This document shows positions 36,101-51,100 of a DNA stretch of 64,000 nucleotides, piece after piece (within the stretch, counting starts at the first letter, position 1; every line of letters begins with the position of its first letter). A program made the translations under genes and the position numbers. The notes under the pieces were generated by a model. The model searched no databases. It was given only the letters and a program-made list of their open reading frames with translations, and had not been told where the DNA came from. The stretch spans positions 44,031,885 to 44,095,884 of the forward strand of contig CAIIXF020000001.1 in assembly GCA_903813345.2 (NCBI GenBank), in the 5' to 3' direction. Source of the stretch: Owenia fusiformis (taxonomy: Eukaryota > Annelida > Polychaeta > Sabellida > Oweniidae).

Positions 36101-39100
36101 AAAATGTCAAAAATAGAACATATTTTACTTATTTTCTGCTTAGATTGTGGTTTCCATAGCAACCATGAATCATAGAAGAATAAAACTTGCTATGCTATCT
36201 CACAATGACCCCAGCATCTCTATAAAAATATTAGGAAAATTAATGATCAACATAATGTGATATTGTATGATGACAAAGTTCCCTGAGAGACTTTCAATAT
36301 AAGGGGCTAAATACCTCTTGTACTGCTGTTTCCATGGATACAGTATATCTGAGGACAATTTACTGAAATAATGTGGTTGAGTTATTACGACCAACCAGGC
36401 ATGAAACAGGGCACTGAAGGCATGTAGAATTTCAGGCCCGTAGCCAGGATTTTCCAAGGGGGGTTCAGTTTTCAAAAATTTCCAGGGGGGTTCACATTTG
36501 ACAATTTTGGTCCAAATACGGCTAAAATCACTTGAGAAGTGCACAAAATGGTGACTAACTGCATGATTTTGAAAGAATTTTTGGCCAGGGGGGGGGTTGC
36601 CCGAACCCTGCAAACCCCCCTTGGCTACGGGCCTGAATTTTTAAAACTTTTTTCACTTGAAACAAATGATTGCTTGGTGAAATTTTGACAGCAAATAACA
36701 ATGTTATTTCTTATATTACTTAAACATATATCTTAGGTTTTCCAGTCTAACCACTCGAGCTATGTAACATAGGCTTTATTCAAAAATACATGTAAATATA
36801 GAAAACTTTTCAAAAAAGAAAAAAGGAGGTTACTATTTGAATGACTTTCTTATTATTTATCCAACAAATAAGAGAAAAGTTCAGCTCACTTATTGAACAA
36901 CCCTTGTATCCTGTTTGCTTTTAGCTGATGAATGTATCAGTTGGGGCATCTAAACTAATTCTTCCTGAATCCCTGCTTTGATGTGCCTATATTTATATCA
37001 TGTTATCTTGTTCTTGTGTATCCTAAATACCTTTCATCACTCAAGATGCTGTGTAGTATCTCTAAGAATACTGATAAATTATAAGAATAGAAAAATTACC
37101 TGGATTCTCTACAGGTAAAATTATTACCTGTACTTGTTGGCCTCATTTTGTTCTTGTTTACTGCTGCTGACTGGCTACAAAACTGACTAATAAATAGACA
37201 ATCAGTTAAAATATAATAAATTAGACATTTATTATATTACCATATGATGTATGGTACCATAAATCATGAAAATTAGGCAGAAGTATTTTCACATTGTGCA
37301 TTCAAATATGTTTTAATAATTCATTTAGAATAATAATTCATAATTCATAATTTTCACATTTAATCTTTTCATTTTCATGATTATATACTGCAGTCCTTAT
37401 TCAGGGAAAATATGAATCATTATGTTTCATATGAATATTTTGATTTTCTGAGGAATTCAGTCACTCAGGAATATAATGTCTTTTTGTCACTGCTATAGCC
37501 ACTATTTTTGTGATCAGTCTTTGGCATTAGTGCTCAATATTTGGTATTTGTAACAAATGGTTACACTTTTATAAATTGCAGCCAGGCGGTGATATTTTAT
37601 CATGTGAATGGTTTGCTTAATTTCGTAGTTTGAATTTTGCTAATCCATAGTTGTTAAAAGATCAGTTCAGATTGTATCTTAACTAAGAACAATTGAAATT
37701 GTAAATATTTGTGAACTGTGGCCTTTATGATCTCAACACATTCTAAGGTGGGGCTACATGTCATGGAAAAATAATGAGGTTGTAAAATTTGGGAATTTTA
37801 AACAGTTGTTTGAGATAAGCTCATGGTTCAAAGATCAAACTACATTTAACAAATAACATATTTTACACCCAATTATTCTGAGGATTTACTCTGAAATGGG
37901 TTGTACTGTTATCGAAGCCTTCTTCTTGTAGGAGTAGCTACAGGGTCAGAATGAGGATAAGAAAGTGATTTGATACAAGATTCTTATCAAGATATTTAAT
38001 CTTGATGATCCTCATACTTTACTGAATTCCAAATATATCTTGAAGAAACATGAAAAACATATTTTCTTCACTTTTTTGACAACAGGGTATATTTCTATGT
38101 GTTGAATATTTTGTTTGATTTCAACTATTACTGAATCAAGTCACCATTTGTTGATTAAAATTTGTTTTATTTCAGCCATCCAGTCCCTTGACAATCTCAA
38201 TGAGCAGGTGGTTCAGTACTCGGAGCCCGAGAGCTCCCTCAACGCAAACCTGGAATTTGGATTATCTGATGACCAAAAAGATAATTTGAAATCATCATTA
38301 GCATTGATGCGCCATCTTTTGTTGGATGCACAGAGAAAGTTTCGAAATATGGTCGATGAAAATAAACGTCTTGCTAGTAAAATTGATGGGACATTGCAAG
38401 TAGCCAATCATGAGGTATTGTCTCTTAGGACGGAATTAGCTGACACAAATAAACGATTGCTAGAGATTAGCCAGGATGGAAGTATGGAGTCTGGTCACAC
38501 CAATGATGGTAAGTTAAGTTAATGAATATGAAAGAAATAACTAATTAACAACTTAGAATTAACATTTGAATTAACATATAGCGTAGATAGCCTTAAATAG
38601 CCATTTTGGTGATTTGTTCTTATTGATCAAAATGCTACTAACATCTACCTAGGTACATAATATTTTTATAAGTGTGAAACTGGTTCTGTTTGTGACATCA
38701 TGTTTTTTCCCAGGGAATCTTATTTTGCCACTTAGTTGCGAGTCACTTGTTACTTATCCATTTTCCACTGAATCTTTTTTAGTTAGAATAAAACAAATGG
38801 AAATTACTGAAATGGCAGTGTCAGCAAAATCTGTATTTCCTGTTTCCAGTGCTTTATTATCACATCGAACAAAGTTCGGAGGGATATAGGGAAAGCCTCC
38901 GTCCGTCCGTCTCCGTCCATCCGTCCGTACGTTTACTTAATAACTCGAAGTAGTAGAGCGATTTTGTTCATATTTGATATGTGAATACTATAAGCATGGC
39001 ACACTGTCTAATGGCACTTTTAATAGAAGGCGGCAATTTTTAAAAATGGCCGCCATTTTGAAAAAATGCCATGAATGCCGCCATTTTAACGTGTTTTACT

Positions 39101-42100
39101 ATAACTCGAAAAGTAGTGGAGCGATTTTGTTCATATTTGGTATGTGAATATTATAATCATGGCACACTGGCCAAACTGCCCTAATTCACGTCACCATACT
39201 AGTCAATGGGCAAAAGGCCGCAAACGCCTGACTTTTTATCTCGAGTTATGGATTTATGTGGCCTCACTGGCCTATCTGAGGTTCTAAAGCTATGTCTAAG
39301 CTACATCTTGACAAAAAACTCAATAGGGGCCAATCATCTACTTTTTGAAATAATTGGTCAATTGTGACACTACCCCCTCTCTCTGCCGACACAAATTGAA
39401 ATTCACAAAAATCAAGGCAAAATTAATGCGCCACTTGACTCGAAATTTTCCTTCAGATAACCCAAATAAACGCATTTTCAGAAGAAATGGCATGTTGTCA
39501 TTGCAAAAAGATGACAACTGTGCCTACATACTAGCTTACTGACTCGTCATGATCACAATTGTGTTGGGACTACATTTATTTTTGAATACTACTTTTTTCT
39601 ATTCAGCGGAAGTGACGTATTAGGGCATTTGGGCCACTGTCTAATGACACTTTTGGAAGAAGGTGGCCATTTTGACAAATGGCCGTCATTTTAACGTATT
39701 TTACTATAACTCGAAAAGTAGTGGAGCGATTTTGTTCATATTTGGTATGTGAATATTATAAGCATGGCACACTGTCTAATGACACTTTTGGTTGAAGGTG
39801 TGAAAAATAGCCGCCATTTTAACTTATTTTATTATAACTCGAAAAGTAGTGGAGCGATTTTGTTCATATTGGGTATGTGAATATTATAAGCATGGCACAC
39901 TGTCTAATGACACTTTTGGTTGAAGGTGTGAAAAATAGCCGCCATTTTAACTTATTTTATTATAACTCGAAAAGTAGTGGAGCGATTTTGTTCATATTGG
40001 GTATGTGAATACAATAAGCATGGCACACTGTCTAATGACACTTTTGGTAGAAGGTGGCCATTTTGAAAATGTCGCCATTTTGAAAAATGGCCGCCAATTT
40101 AACATATTTTACTATAACTCGAAAAGTAGTGGAGCGATTTTGTTCATATTTGGTATGTGAATACTATAAGCATGGCACACTGTCTGATGACACTTTTGGT
40201 AGAAGTTGGTGGCCATTTTGAAAAATGGCTGCCATTTTTGCTATATACTTTGTTTGTAAATATGCCAGCCATGGCTGTTCGATGGGATTTGCTACGCTTT
40301 GGCGTTGCTGTTGTCTAGTTTGTTTTTGAATGCTTTACTGTGAACATGAACCCTAGGTAAATTACCTATTTACTGAAGTATTCAGGCAAATACCATCTAA
40401 CTTGAAAGGCATTAGCTTTAAAACATATGTCCATGTATTTTTAACAGATTTTCACCATATACTTAAAAAGTTTATCTTTTAGCTGTTTCGTTGGTTATCC
40501 TTTGCTACAAACTACTTGTACATATACAGTGATGATTGTACTCATTATAACATAAATATATCAATATGAGAACAGTCTATTAGAAATTCAAACAAATACA
40601 TATAAAGCAAAGTATTGTGACATACTTATTTAGTACTATATTTTAACATGATTACACATGTCTTTATCTTTTCTTCTATTTTCAAGAGGCTTCCACTTCA
40701 CCAGTTCAGTTCACTGTATGATCTGCATGAGATATGGTCTATGCTGATAGTTGTACCACTCCTTAGATAATTCTCTTAACACCCCTTTAGTCCATATTAT
40801 GCACATTGCAGATGATAATATACAAATGCAAGAGAAGGAAGAACGGGAGGAAGAGATCAAAGGACTTAGGGAGAAGAATGAGAAGCTAGAGCAAGTTGTA
40901 CGTGGATTACAACGTGAAGTTGTAGAATTGAGACGTATTAAAACAACATATTGTGACAGTAATAGTGCAAATGAAATCAAGTTTGACTATATTCAGTCAC
41001 AACAGGAGCTCAGTAGGGCAAAGGAGTCAATTACTGGTAAATATATTTTATTGTATTTGAGATGCTAAATCCATTACTGTATGATGTATGAATGTCAACA
41101 TAACCTTTTAATCAAGGACATCATTGTATAATATCGGGAGTCTACTTATTTTTAAAAATAGATTCCCATAATTTCATTCATTTTCCTAGATAGCAAGTAC
41201 AATTTTTATTTCTCTGTAATACCATTTATTCCTGTCTCATACATTGAAAGCATATAAGCTTGGAGTTTTGTTTGAGTCAGGGAAAATCCTATATAATGTA
41301 CTATATCTAGTACTAGACAAATATTTAAAAAAAATGAGAAGTCAAAAATCACTCCCACTCACTTGTTGAGCAATTTTTTTACCAAATTGTATTTCTAGTA
41401 TTTACCGCCAAGTATTGGTCAACACCGCAAAGTATTGGTCAGCGTGCTACCATATTGACTTTTGGGTCTTTGATATCATTTTTGAGTTAGATGTAAGGCA
41501 AAAAAAACATGTCCTTCTGTTAATGAAACATTTCTATTACATGCTGCTACTTTTACACTATGATCTATGTACATGTTCCACATATTTTTACTCAGCGATG
41601 AAACTTGACCGGAAGCGGCTTAAGTCAGAAAAGGTGGATCTACTGAGCCAAATGAAACAGCTCTACTGCACACTAGAGGATAAGGAATCTGAGCTGAGGG
41701 ACTTCATACGTAACTATGAGATGCGTATGAAGGAAAGTGATGATACAATAAAGCAGGTAAAACACAGAATAAAGTCCTTAGTCTTGCATCAAGCTTTTAA
41801 CATCAACCTGAGTTAGAGAGGAAATCATGCTTAGTCATGATGGTGGAAAATCACTCCACCAATGAACGAATTGAACCCTTGAATTATCAATCTTCAGTCA
41901 TACCACTCAGGTCTATAGATGACTGGCTCACCTGTCTTTTCAGGTTGTGTAACATTTGTTTGTGTTTTCTACTGCTTAGATACAAACAGTCATGTAAAAA
42001 AATATTAAGATTCCTGAAATTAAGATGTTGTTATGATTTTGCTATACTAAAGCAGTGAAAGAGAATTTAATTCTATAAGGACAATTTTGATGATTTCAAT

Positions 42101-45100
42101 AAAAAGATTTTCTACAACATTTAAGAACTTCAGTAATTTCAACCCATTTTCTACTTAAAACCAGTTTTCAACCTGTTTCGTCACTATGTTACAGCTAGCA
42201 TTTGAGAAGGAGGAATCTGAGCGAGAGAAGTGGGAGATCCTAGCCCGAGGCCGAGAAGCAGCGGAGAGGTCTGTTAAAGTGCGTAACCAGCTATTTGAAG
42301 CTGAGGGAAGAGTAAAGGCCCTTGAGGAGGAACTTCAACAACTGCAACAGGAACGAGTATGTAAACCAAAAGATCTGCTCAACTTTCACAAGAGCTAGAC
42401 TTTGTTAAGACTCTGAATTTATAAATACAGGGTGGGCCAAAAATGTTACCCTTATTATATTCTTGCCAGTTCTGAAGTGGGAACATTTTGAGACTACTTT
42501 GACATTCTTTTATGTAGCCTATATTCAATATTTTAGTAGCCAACATTCATCCAAACTCCTATAAAAGCTACATTTGAAATTCTTTGGATATTCAAATCAG
42601 CATCAAACCTAAAACTAGAGGCACAAATGGCAACCATATAAAATGCAAGGCAATGCCTAGAGATCCAACAATATTCAAAGAGAAGACTGTTGAGAATGTT
42701 GAGTCCATCTTTAAGTTGTTGAAGCAAAACAAAATATATTGCAGTCCAAAAGAGGAACTACTGTGGATTATAAGTTTATGTGATATTATAAGGTACCTCT
42801 GTACAAATTGACACAAAAAATGTATTCATTGTTTTAGCAGGCAAGATTAACATCAACAACTTTAGGGGACGATACAACTTCAGGGTCAAATTTGACATCC
42901 ATACATTCCAACAACAACACCATAGAAACACCAGAGAGCCTGGACACTAATGGGGCCACAGGCTTTTGTAAGTATTAACATGTGCTGGAATGGGGTTTTT
43001 GATTCTGTACACATACACCAATGTTCAAATGATAAAATGTTAGTATCAAATGTGAGATCAGCACATTAAAGGACAGAAAATTAGGTAAGAGGTCATACAT
43101 TCAATGTGCTAGAACATACTTTAATCAGTTCAGAACTCAAACTGCAAGTTTATATTTATACTGCCACCTATTAGACTATATATAACTTATTCTATTCTAC
43201 ATTCTAGTTACTACTAGCACACCAGTAGAAATGAGACACCCCAGAGTGCCAGAAGCAGCTGCCAGTGAGGAGGACTTAAAACGACTTGAAGAGCTCCACA
43301 CTATAAAAGTGCCAGAAAATGTGAAGTTTAAAAAGAAGAAAAGTAGTGGATTCAGGTCTTTTTCTCAAGTGTTCACAAAAGGCAGGAACAGAAGATCACT
43401 TGCAATGGACCCAAAACTTTTAGGTAATCCTTTCTGTACAGAAACATACCATTTTTTTACTTTCATCCTATGTAACATGCCAATGAAATATTTATATGGC
43501 GTTGTCAGATGACTGAAATAAGCAGGTTGAAATTATTAGTAAAGCATTTCAGAAAGATGAGTCAAATTGTGTATTCAGATGTTTTCAAACCGTAGCATTA
43601 AAGGTGCTTGAAAGAGTAATACAAATATTAAACTAGATACAGATGAAATATCAGAAATTGTTTTTCTTTGGTAAATAAAGGTGTCACTGCATGTGTTCTT
43701 TCAGAATATGACAAAGACAGTCCCGGAGGTCTTAAAGTACTCAATACTTCTAATTACAGAGAAAAACAGGAAATAGTTCGACAATGTAAAGGTAATTATT
43801 TTGAACATAGGTTCCATAGTTACTCAAGAAAAAAACCTCAAAAATTAAATCTTTGAAAGAATTTTCATAGAAGCTTTGTTTTTATCGCACCTTAAAAGCT
43901 ACGATATTGTCGTCAGCTTGACGGGCGGTGGTGGGGCGGCATCTCACTTTCTTGTCAACACGATTCCAGGAAAACTACTCGATGGATTTACTTCAAATTT
44001 GCAAACATGTTACATGGAAAAAGTTCTAGAGCCGATTAACTTTTCGGTGGCCATCTTGCATTCTGGCGGCCATCTTGGAAGTTTTTAAATAAATCTTGTC
44101 ATCGTGATTCCAGGAAAACTACCTTACGGATTTACTTCAAATTTTTACACATGTTACATGGTAAGAAGTTGTAGAACTGATTAACTTTTTGGCGGCCATC
44201 TTGCTTTCTGGCGGTCATCAAGCCCACACTGCTATGTTTTAGGAACGATATTGTTCATCCTGTGCCTTGTTAATATCTTTTTCAACACTTTATTCATTTC
44301 TTCAGAGAAATCAATTTATTTTGTTGAGACTTTAGACCTGTACCCATAAGTCTGTATCCTTAAAATTTCAACCTTGACTTGTGGATACACCCTTATAAAA
44401 AATCCGACCTTGAAATTCCGAAAACAAATGGTTGCCAACCATTGCGCAATCATTGCTCCAACCATTGCTGTAATGATTGCCAACCATTGGCATGTAATCA
44501 TTACAATTGTGGTTGCGAATTATTGCAAATGTTTCAATGATTTGTAATCATTACAAATCATTGGCAACTTTGAATGATTTTCTTGCAACCATTGCAACTC
44601 AATGCAACCATTTTCACTTTGAGAAAAATCCATAGTTGTGAAGGACTAGATCTAATGTAAAAGTCACTATTTTAAGTTGCATCTAATAAATGATACAATA
44701 ACCTTGCCTGTTTAAATTGCATTGGCATGTATACAGTATATAATAATCTAAGACTGACATCCTTGGATTTCAAACACCTCTATGAAATTACAATGACATG
44801 TCAAAAACAATTATTAGTACCAACAAAAAGTTCCAAAAAGCAAGCCCAATATCCTGTTTAAGAACACCTATTCTTACTATTGAAAATGGATTCTTGCAAT
44901 ACTGTCCAACATGAATCTACTCGTTGAAACTCAATCAACTTAAGTTCTTCAGAGAAAATAGAGAATTTCAGCAAGGGTACATTGACTTTAACATGGTGAC
45001 ATACATGCAGGATACATGATGGTATCCTGATGCTAAGTCATTGGCCAATGATGTATGTTCCCATATTAAATCAATGTACCCTTGCTGAAATCCTCATTTT

Positions 45101-48100
45101 CTCAGAAGAACTCAAGTTGATCGAGTCTTAACAAGTAGATCTGTGTTGGTGAGTATTACTAGAATCCATTTTCATTAGTAAGAATAGGGGTTCTTAAACA
45201 GGACATTAAAGCTTAACTATGGCCTTTTTGATTTTTTCGTTTAGTACTCTATAGGATAACATTATTGTCCTAAACACTGAGTAAGATTTTGAAAATAATT
45301 TTGAAAATAAAATTTGTCAAAGCACGCGTACATTAGTTAATGCCATTTCCTGACACTTCATGTTGGAATTAAAAAACAGTTCAACATTAATATTTGCTAC
45401 AGCAACAAAAAGACTACATGAAGATGCATGTAGAAATAATCTTGATATACTTCATTAAATAATCAAAATTTAATCAAAGTGATATCATATTTGAAGTCTA
45501 CATGTAAAATTGCATCTAGAAATGTGGTTAACCCCCTATCACACCAAACTTGTTCTTACCCGTTCTTGCCAGTCCTACGAAAACGTCGTAAAACGGGCTC
45601 AATCTGGCTGTGGTCGGGAAATATGTCTCAGGTCGCACCACGTCGGTGTGCAACGTAGTAGAACGCTTCCCTTAGTCTAGAAGGTCAACATGACCTGATT
45701 ACAGAACGTTAGTGTCGCCATCGAATTTTGAATCGATTCAAAATTCTAAAATCACATTCCCGTCTGAGAACGATCATAAAGTTCGTAAATAGACCTTAGA
45801 AAGTTGCAGCTACGTTCATTCCGTTCGCACACAGTTTTGAAGAACGCAGTGGCAACTTGTTTGGTGTGATAGCTTTTTTTTTGCTTACTCGTTCATAAGC
45901 AGTGTTAAATACGTTCTCAATCAGTTTAAACCCGTTTGCAATTAGTTCTACCTCGTTCTCAACACGTCCTCAGACAATTCAACTCGTTGTTAAAACGTCC
46001 CTAGTAGGATTGAAGTACGACGGTTCCGTTCGTAGTACGTCCAGCTCGTCGTTAGTACGTTGTCACTCTTTCTAATTGTAGAACGTGACGACCACGAGAA
46101 CATTTTGAGCATTGTCTAAGTTCTAGAGGACCTACCCGTTCGAGTACGTTCGATGAAGTTTGTGAATAGATCCCAAATGGTTCTTAGTAGGTCCAGTCCG
46201 TTCGTACACAGTTGAAGCCCGTTTTTGAGAACGTAGTGAGAACTAGTTTGGTGTGATAGTAGGGTTAAACAAGAACACAAATGTGTACAAAATGTCCCCA
46301 CCAATGGGTGATCCCATCAAATGGTTATCCTGAAAATGAGTAGACAAGACTTTACCAACACAATTTTAATTGATCCGTCACACAGTTAACTAGAAAACAT
46401 GTAAACAAGATTTTAGGATGGAAAATCCAAAATGGCTGCCTTGACATTTACCCAGAATGTCAAAAAACTAATCTGTTCCTAGATTTTCATACTAAGAATC
46501 ATCCCTGAAAATATGACATTGATCTACCAAATGGTTCACCTGAAAACGCGTAGACAAGACTTTACAGACAAGATTTTAGGGCAGAAAATCCAAAATGGCT
46601 GCCATGACATTTACACAGAATGCCAAAAACACTAATCAGATGTAGATTTTCACACTAAGAATCATCCCTGAAAATTTGAAATTGATCTACCAAACGGTTC
46701 ACCTAAAAACGTGTAGACAAGACTTTACAGGCAAGATTTTAAGACGGAAAATCCAAAATGGCTGCCTTGACATTTATCCAGAATGCCAAAAAACTAATCA
46801 GATCTAGATTTTCATACTAAGAATCATCCCTAAAAATTTGAAATTGATCTACAGAACGGTTCACCTGGAAATGCATAGACAAGACTTTACAGACAAGATT
46901 TTAGGACAGAAAATCCAAAATGGCTGCCTTGACATTTGCCCAGAATGCCAAAAAACTAATCAGTTCTACATTTTCATACTAAGAATCATCTCTGAAAATT
47001 TTAAATTGATCTACCAAACGGTTCACCTGAAAACGCGTAGACAAGACTTTACAGACAAGATTTTAGGACGGAAAAGCCAAAATGGCCGCCTTGACATTTA
47101 CCCAGAATGCCAAAAAACAAATCAGATCTAGATTTTTATACTAAGAATCATCCCTGAAAATTTGAAATTGATCCACCAAACGGTTCACCTGAAAACATGT
47201 AGACAAGACTTCACAGACAAGATTTTAGGACGGAAAAATCCAAAATGGCCGACAATAAAAAAGTGATTATGTGTTTTTGCTGATTTCTTCTTACAAAATT
47301 ATCACATATTACTACTGTTAACAATAACATAGGCTTTTACAACAAAGTAGATCTGAAATTATTTATAAAGCTACTAAATAGTTAAAGTATGAAAACTCAA
47401 AAACACCATTCAATATGATACAAAGTATTATCGTGCGCTAACTTTTCTTAAGACATTCAAAATGGCTGACATGACTGAGCTAACAGGTCCAAAACCTAAT
47501 CAGATCTTAATCAGATGTAGATTTTCACACTAAGAATCATCCCTGAAAATTTGAAATTGATCTACCAAACGGTTCACCTAAAAACGTGTAGACAAGACTT
47601 TACAGGCAAGATTTTAAGACGGAAAATCCAAAATGGCTGCCTTGACATTTATCCAGAATGCCAAAAAACTAATCAGATCTAGATTTTCATACTAAGAATC
47701 ATCCCTAAAAATTTGAAATTGATCTACAGAACGGTTCACCTGGAAATGCATAGACAAGACTTTACAGACAAGATTTTAGGACAGAAAATCCAAAATGGCT
47801 GCCTTGACATTTGCCCAGAATGCAAAAAAACTAATCAGTTCTACATTTTCATACTAAGAATCATCTCTGAAAATTTTAAATTGATCTACCAAACGGTTCA
47901 CCTGAAAACGCGTAGACAAGACTTTACAGACAAGATTTTAGGACGGAAAATCCAAAATGGCCGCCTTGACATTTACCCAGAATGCCAAAAAACAAATCAG
48001 ATCTAGATTTTTATACTAAGAATCATCCCTGAAAATTTGAAATTGATCCACCAAACGGTTCACCTGAAAACATGTAGACAAGACTTCACAGACAAGATTT

Positions 48101-51100
48101 TAGGACGGAAAAATCCAAAATGGCCGACAATAAAAAAGTGATTATGTGTTTTTGCTGATTTCTTCTTACAAAATTATCACATATTACTACTGTTAACAAT
48201 AACATAGGCTTTTACAACAAAGTAGATCTGAAATTATTTATAAAGCTACTAAATAGTTAAAGTATGAAAACTCAAAAACACCATTCAATATGATACAAAG
48301 TATTATCGTGCGCTAACTTTTCTTAAGACATTCAAAATGGCTGACATGACTGAGCTAACAGGTCCAAAACCTAATCAGATCTAGAATGAAGTGAGCTGAA
48401 CAAGATGTTAAAGTTTTAAAAGCAACTGTGAAGCCGTTTTTCTTAAAGTTTGCAGACAAGGATTTTAGCATTTGACTTCAAAATGGCCGACAGGAAGTAG
48501 GTATCGAGTTAAAAATTTTTCATCCACATCTGTATGCACTCATAAGTTATCCCTGAAAATTTGAAGGTGATATCTGTAGCAGTTTTGGAGAAAACTCCCG
48601 GACGTACGGACAGACGGACGGACAGACGGACGGACGGACGGACGGACGGACGTACGGACGGACAGACGGACGCGCCTAGGCCGACAATATGGCCCCACAC
48701 TATGTGGTGGGGACATAAAAAGTATTTATCAACTTTGAAAAAATAATTTTCTTTGAAAATGTGACTTTAAGGTCGGGGTTTTTCCCCATTGACCCCATGT
48801 TATAAAATCACAAAAAGTTAAATATGTTTTATTGTGTTGAACAGCCAACACACAATATTTTCTTTTACTGGACATATTTTCAATTATATAATTATGAGAC
48901 ACATAAGGGTGACATGAAAAATGATCCACTTAATCAGATGAATATTCAACTTTAAGAGAACCTTCTTTTATATTACCTGCCATATTAATTTACGAAAGAG
49001 TTTTGCTATTATAGAATAAAGAGTATTTTGAGAACATAAAATGAATACCCTGTAGAATTACAATGTTTAGAAAACTGATTTGACTCATTAAGAGATATAC
49101 ACAATCATGATTTTTATTTAAGAATACACCTTTCCCCCTCCCCAACCCCTGGCTTAGCCAATGCTAATGACAAAACCAAGACATATTGAATACATGTAGA
49201 AAACTGAAAATGCCCATGCTTTAAAACAACTACATGTACATAGTACACAGTGTATTTCTGCTATTATAGAAAAGTAACATAAAAAAATTAATCTCAATAA
49301 TCTGATATTCAAAAGATTAAAGTCAATGACTTTTCTTAGAGTTGGTAATATCTAATAGTTTACATTGTTTCAATTAAATGTGTTGCACTGTCGGCCATTT
49401 TGGTCGGATGGCTAATTAAAGTCGGCCATTTTGGTCGGATAACTAATTAAAGTCAGCCATTTTGGTTGGATGGCTAATTACTTTGCTATTGATATTATTT
49501 GCATTGACAGTTGTCATGCAAACTGGTAAATGATAATTTGAAAATAATTTTACAAATGCTGTTTCCAGATAATAAAAGATTTTGCCGTTTTTGCTTTATA
49601 TGATAAAAAGTTAGGCTATATTTTTTAACATTTTCAAAAATGTGAAATTGCATGTGGCATTGATTTCTTAATCTTGGGTCTAATTCCTCATAGAGCTCAT
49701 TTTATAAAATCCTGAAAAGTGAAATATCTTGATAAGTACTGAAAAGATGATATTTGACACCTGCTTAATCCAAAGAATAAATAAAATGCATGATGAACTT
49801 TTGAAAAAGTCTGATGTCCTCAAACCTCAACTAAAATTAGCAAGATAAGTGATTTACTAATCTTTAGAGATAGTTTGATATTCATAGAGTGAAAATCAAA
49901 ATAAGCAAGATAAGTGGTTTTCCCAACCACACAAAAACCTAAGAATCATAAATCTTTCCAATGAATCAGATGTATAAATAAGCTTGATATGAGACTGTTC
50001 TCTAAAAAGTTATACAGCTACAGGTAACAAAACTTAAAAGGCTGTCAGACTCTTTGTTATTTTAAGACAAATATAATCAGAGCAATCAGACATCCTTATT
50101 AAATTCTTGTCTGTGCTTCTTAACATTTAGAAAAAACATTACACAAGGTTTGATGCCTGTTTTATCTACTATTTCTGCCTTCAATTTTACCTTATATTCA
50201 GGCTATTGACATCACAGAAGACCAAGAAGTCTCTTGTGTATTTAAAAATTAAATTATTTTTTCATTTTTATAATTACACGAGTTATTCCAATATTCCAAA
50301 GCATTCAAATCTAACTTCAGTCCAGACTTATATATGATTAAACCCCCCTCCCTTCCACCAGTACATTAATCTAGATATCAACAAAAACCAAAAAAAGACT
50401 TAACAGAAACAGAAATAAATACTTATTTAAATTTCAGTAAATGTTATTCAGTAATGTTTAACTTGCACACAATTGTGAATGATGCCCAATTGTTCAGTCC
50501 TAACTTCAATCCAAACTAATATTTGATTTTGGTTTGATTTGATTCTACCAGAACATCAATCTAGATATCAACGGAAACTGAAATAAAGACTTCAATTTCA
50601 GTAAATGTTATTCAGTAGTCTCTGTTTTACTTGCACATAACAATGAATTATGCCAAAGCACTCAGCCCTTACTTCGGTCCATGGGCTCTGTTTGGTAGAG
50701 CCCATGTTCAGTCCAGACTAATATTTGGGTTATCCCCTCCCTACTTCTACTAGTACACCAAAAATTAAGGTTTATTTCAATTTCAATATAAGTTAACATT
50801 TTAATTTTCTTTGAAAATGTGACTTCTAGGTCAGAGAGATTCCCTATTGACCCCATGTTATAAAATCTTATGAAGTGAAATTTCTATTCTAGGGTTGGAC
50901 AGATAATATATTCTTTTACTGGACATATTTTCAATATTGTATAATTATGAGACACATAAGGGTTAAACGAAAACTGATCCACTAAAACTGATGAATATTC
51001 TTATATACCTGCCATGTTAATTGACTCAAGAGTTTTGTTACAAAGTTTAGAAAACTGATTTGACTCATTAGAAATATACATGTCCACAATTGTGATTTCT

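Larger units (their letters stand above)
27179..38175 (+). other. Kazrin intron 1 (about 11 kb)
   Basis: Apart from the elements listed, it holds diverged direct repeats (27793-27855 versus 28759-28818, GACTATTTTTGAAACAATTT), a G16 run near 29853, and a less AT-rich stretch at 31620-31960 with a CTCF-like motif. Close RFX X-box matches are GTTTCCATAGCAAC (36150-36163) and GTTGCCATGGAAAC (about 34311). I saw no additional exon in 28900-30250, 32000-34690 or 36650-38170. Confidence 0.5.

Noticed and set aside
36200-36613. 137-codon minus-strand open frame
   Set aside because: It crosses the MITE at 36433-36635 and AT-rich flanks, with no recognisable domain.
46838-48006. Two almost identical 97-codon plus-strand open frames (46838-47131, 47713-48006)
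   Set aside because: They lie in the 162-bp monomer array. The monomer length is a multiple of three, so frames stay open by chance. There is no splice or start context, and no family resemblance.
48509-48746. Open frames encoding Arg/Thr/Asp/Gly or Ser/Val/Arg/Pro repeats on both strands
   Set aside because: They are translations of the GGACGGACGG simple tract at the end of the 2.4-kb element.
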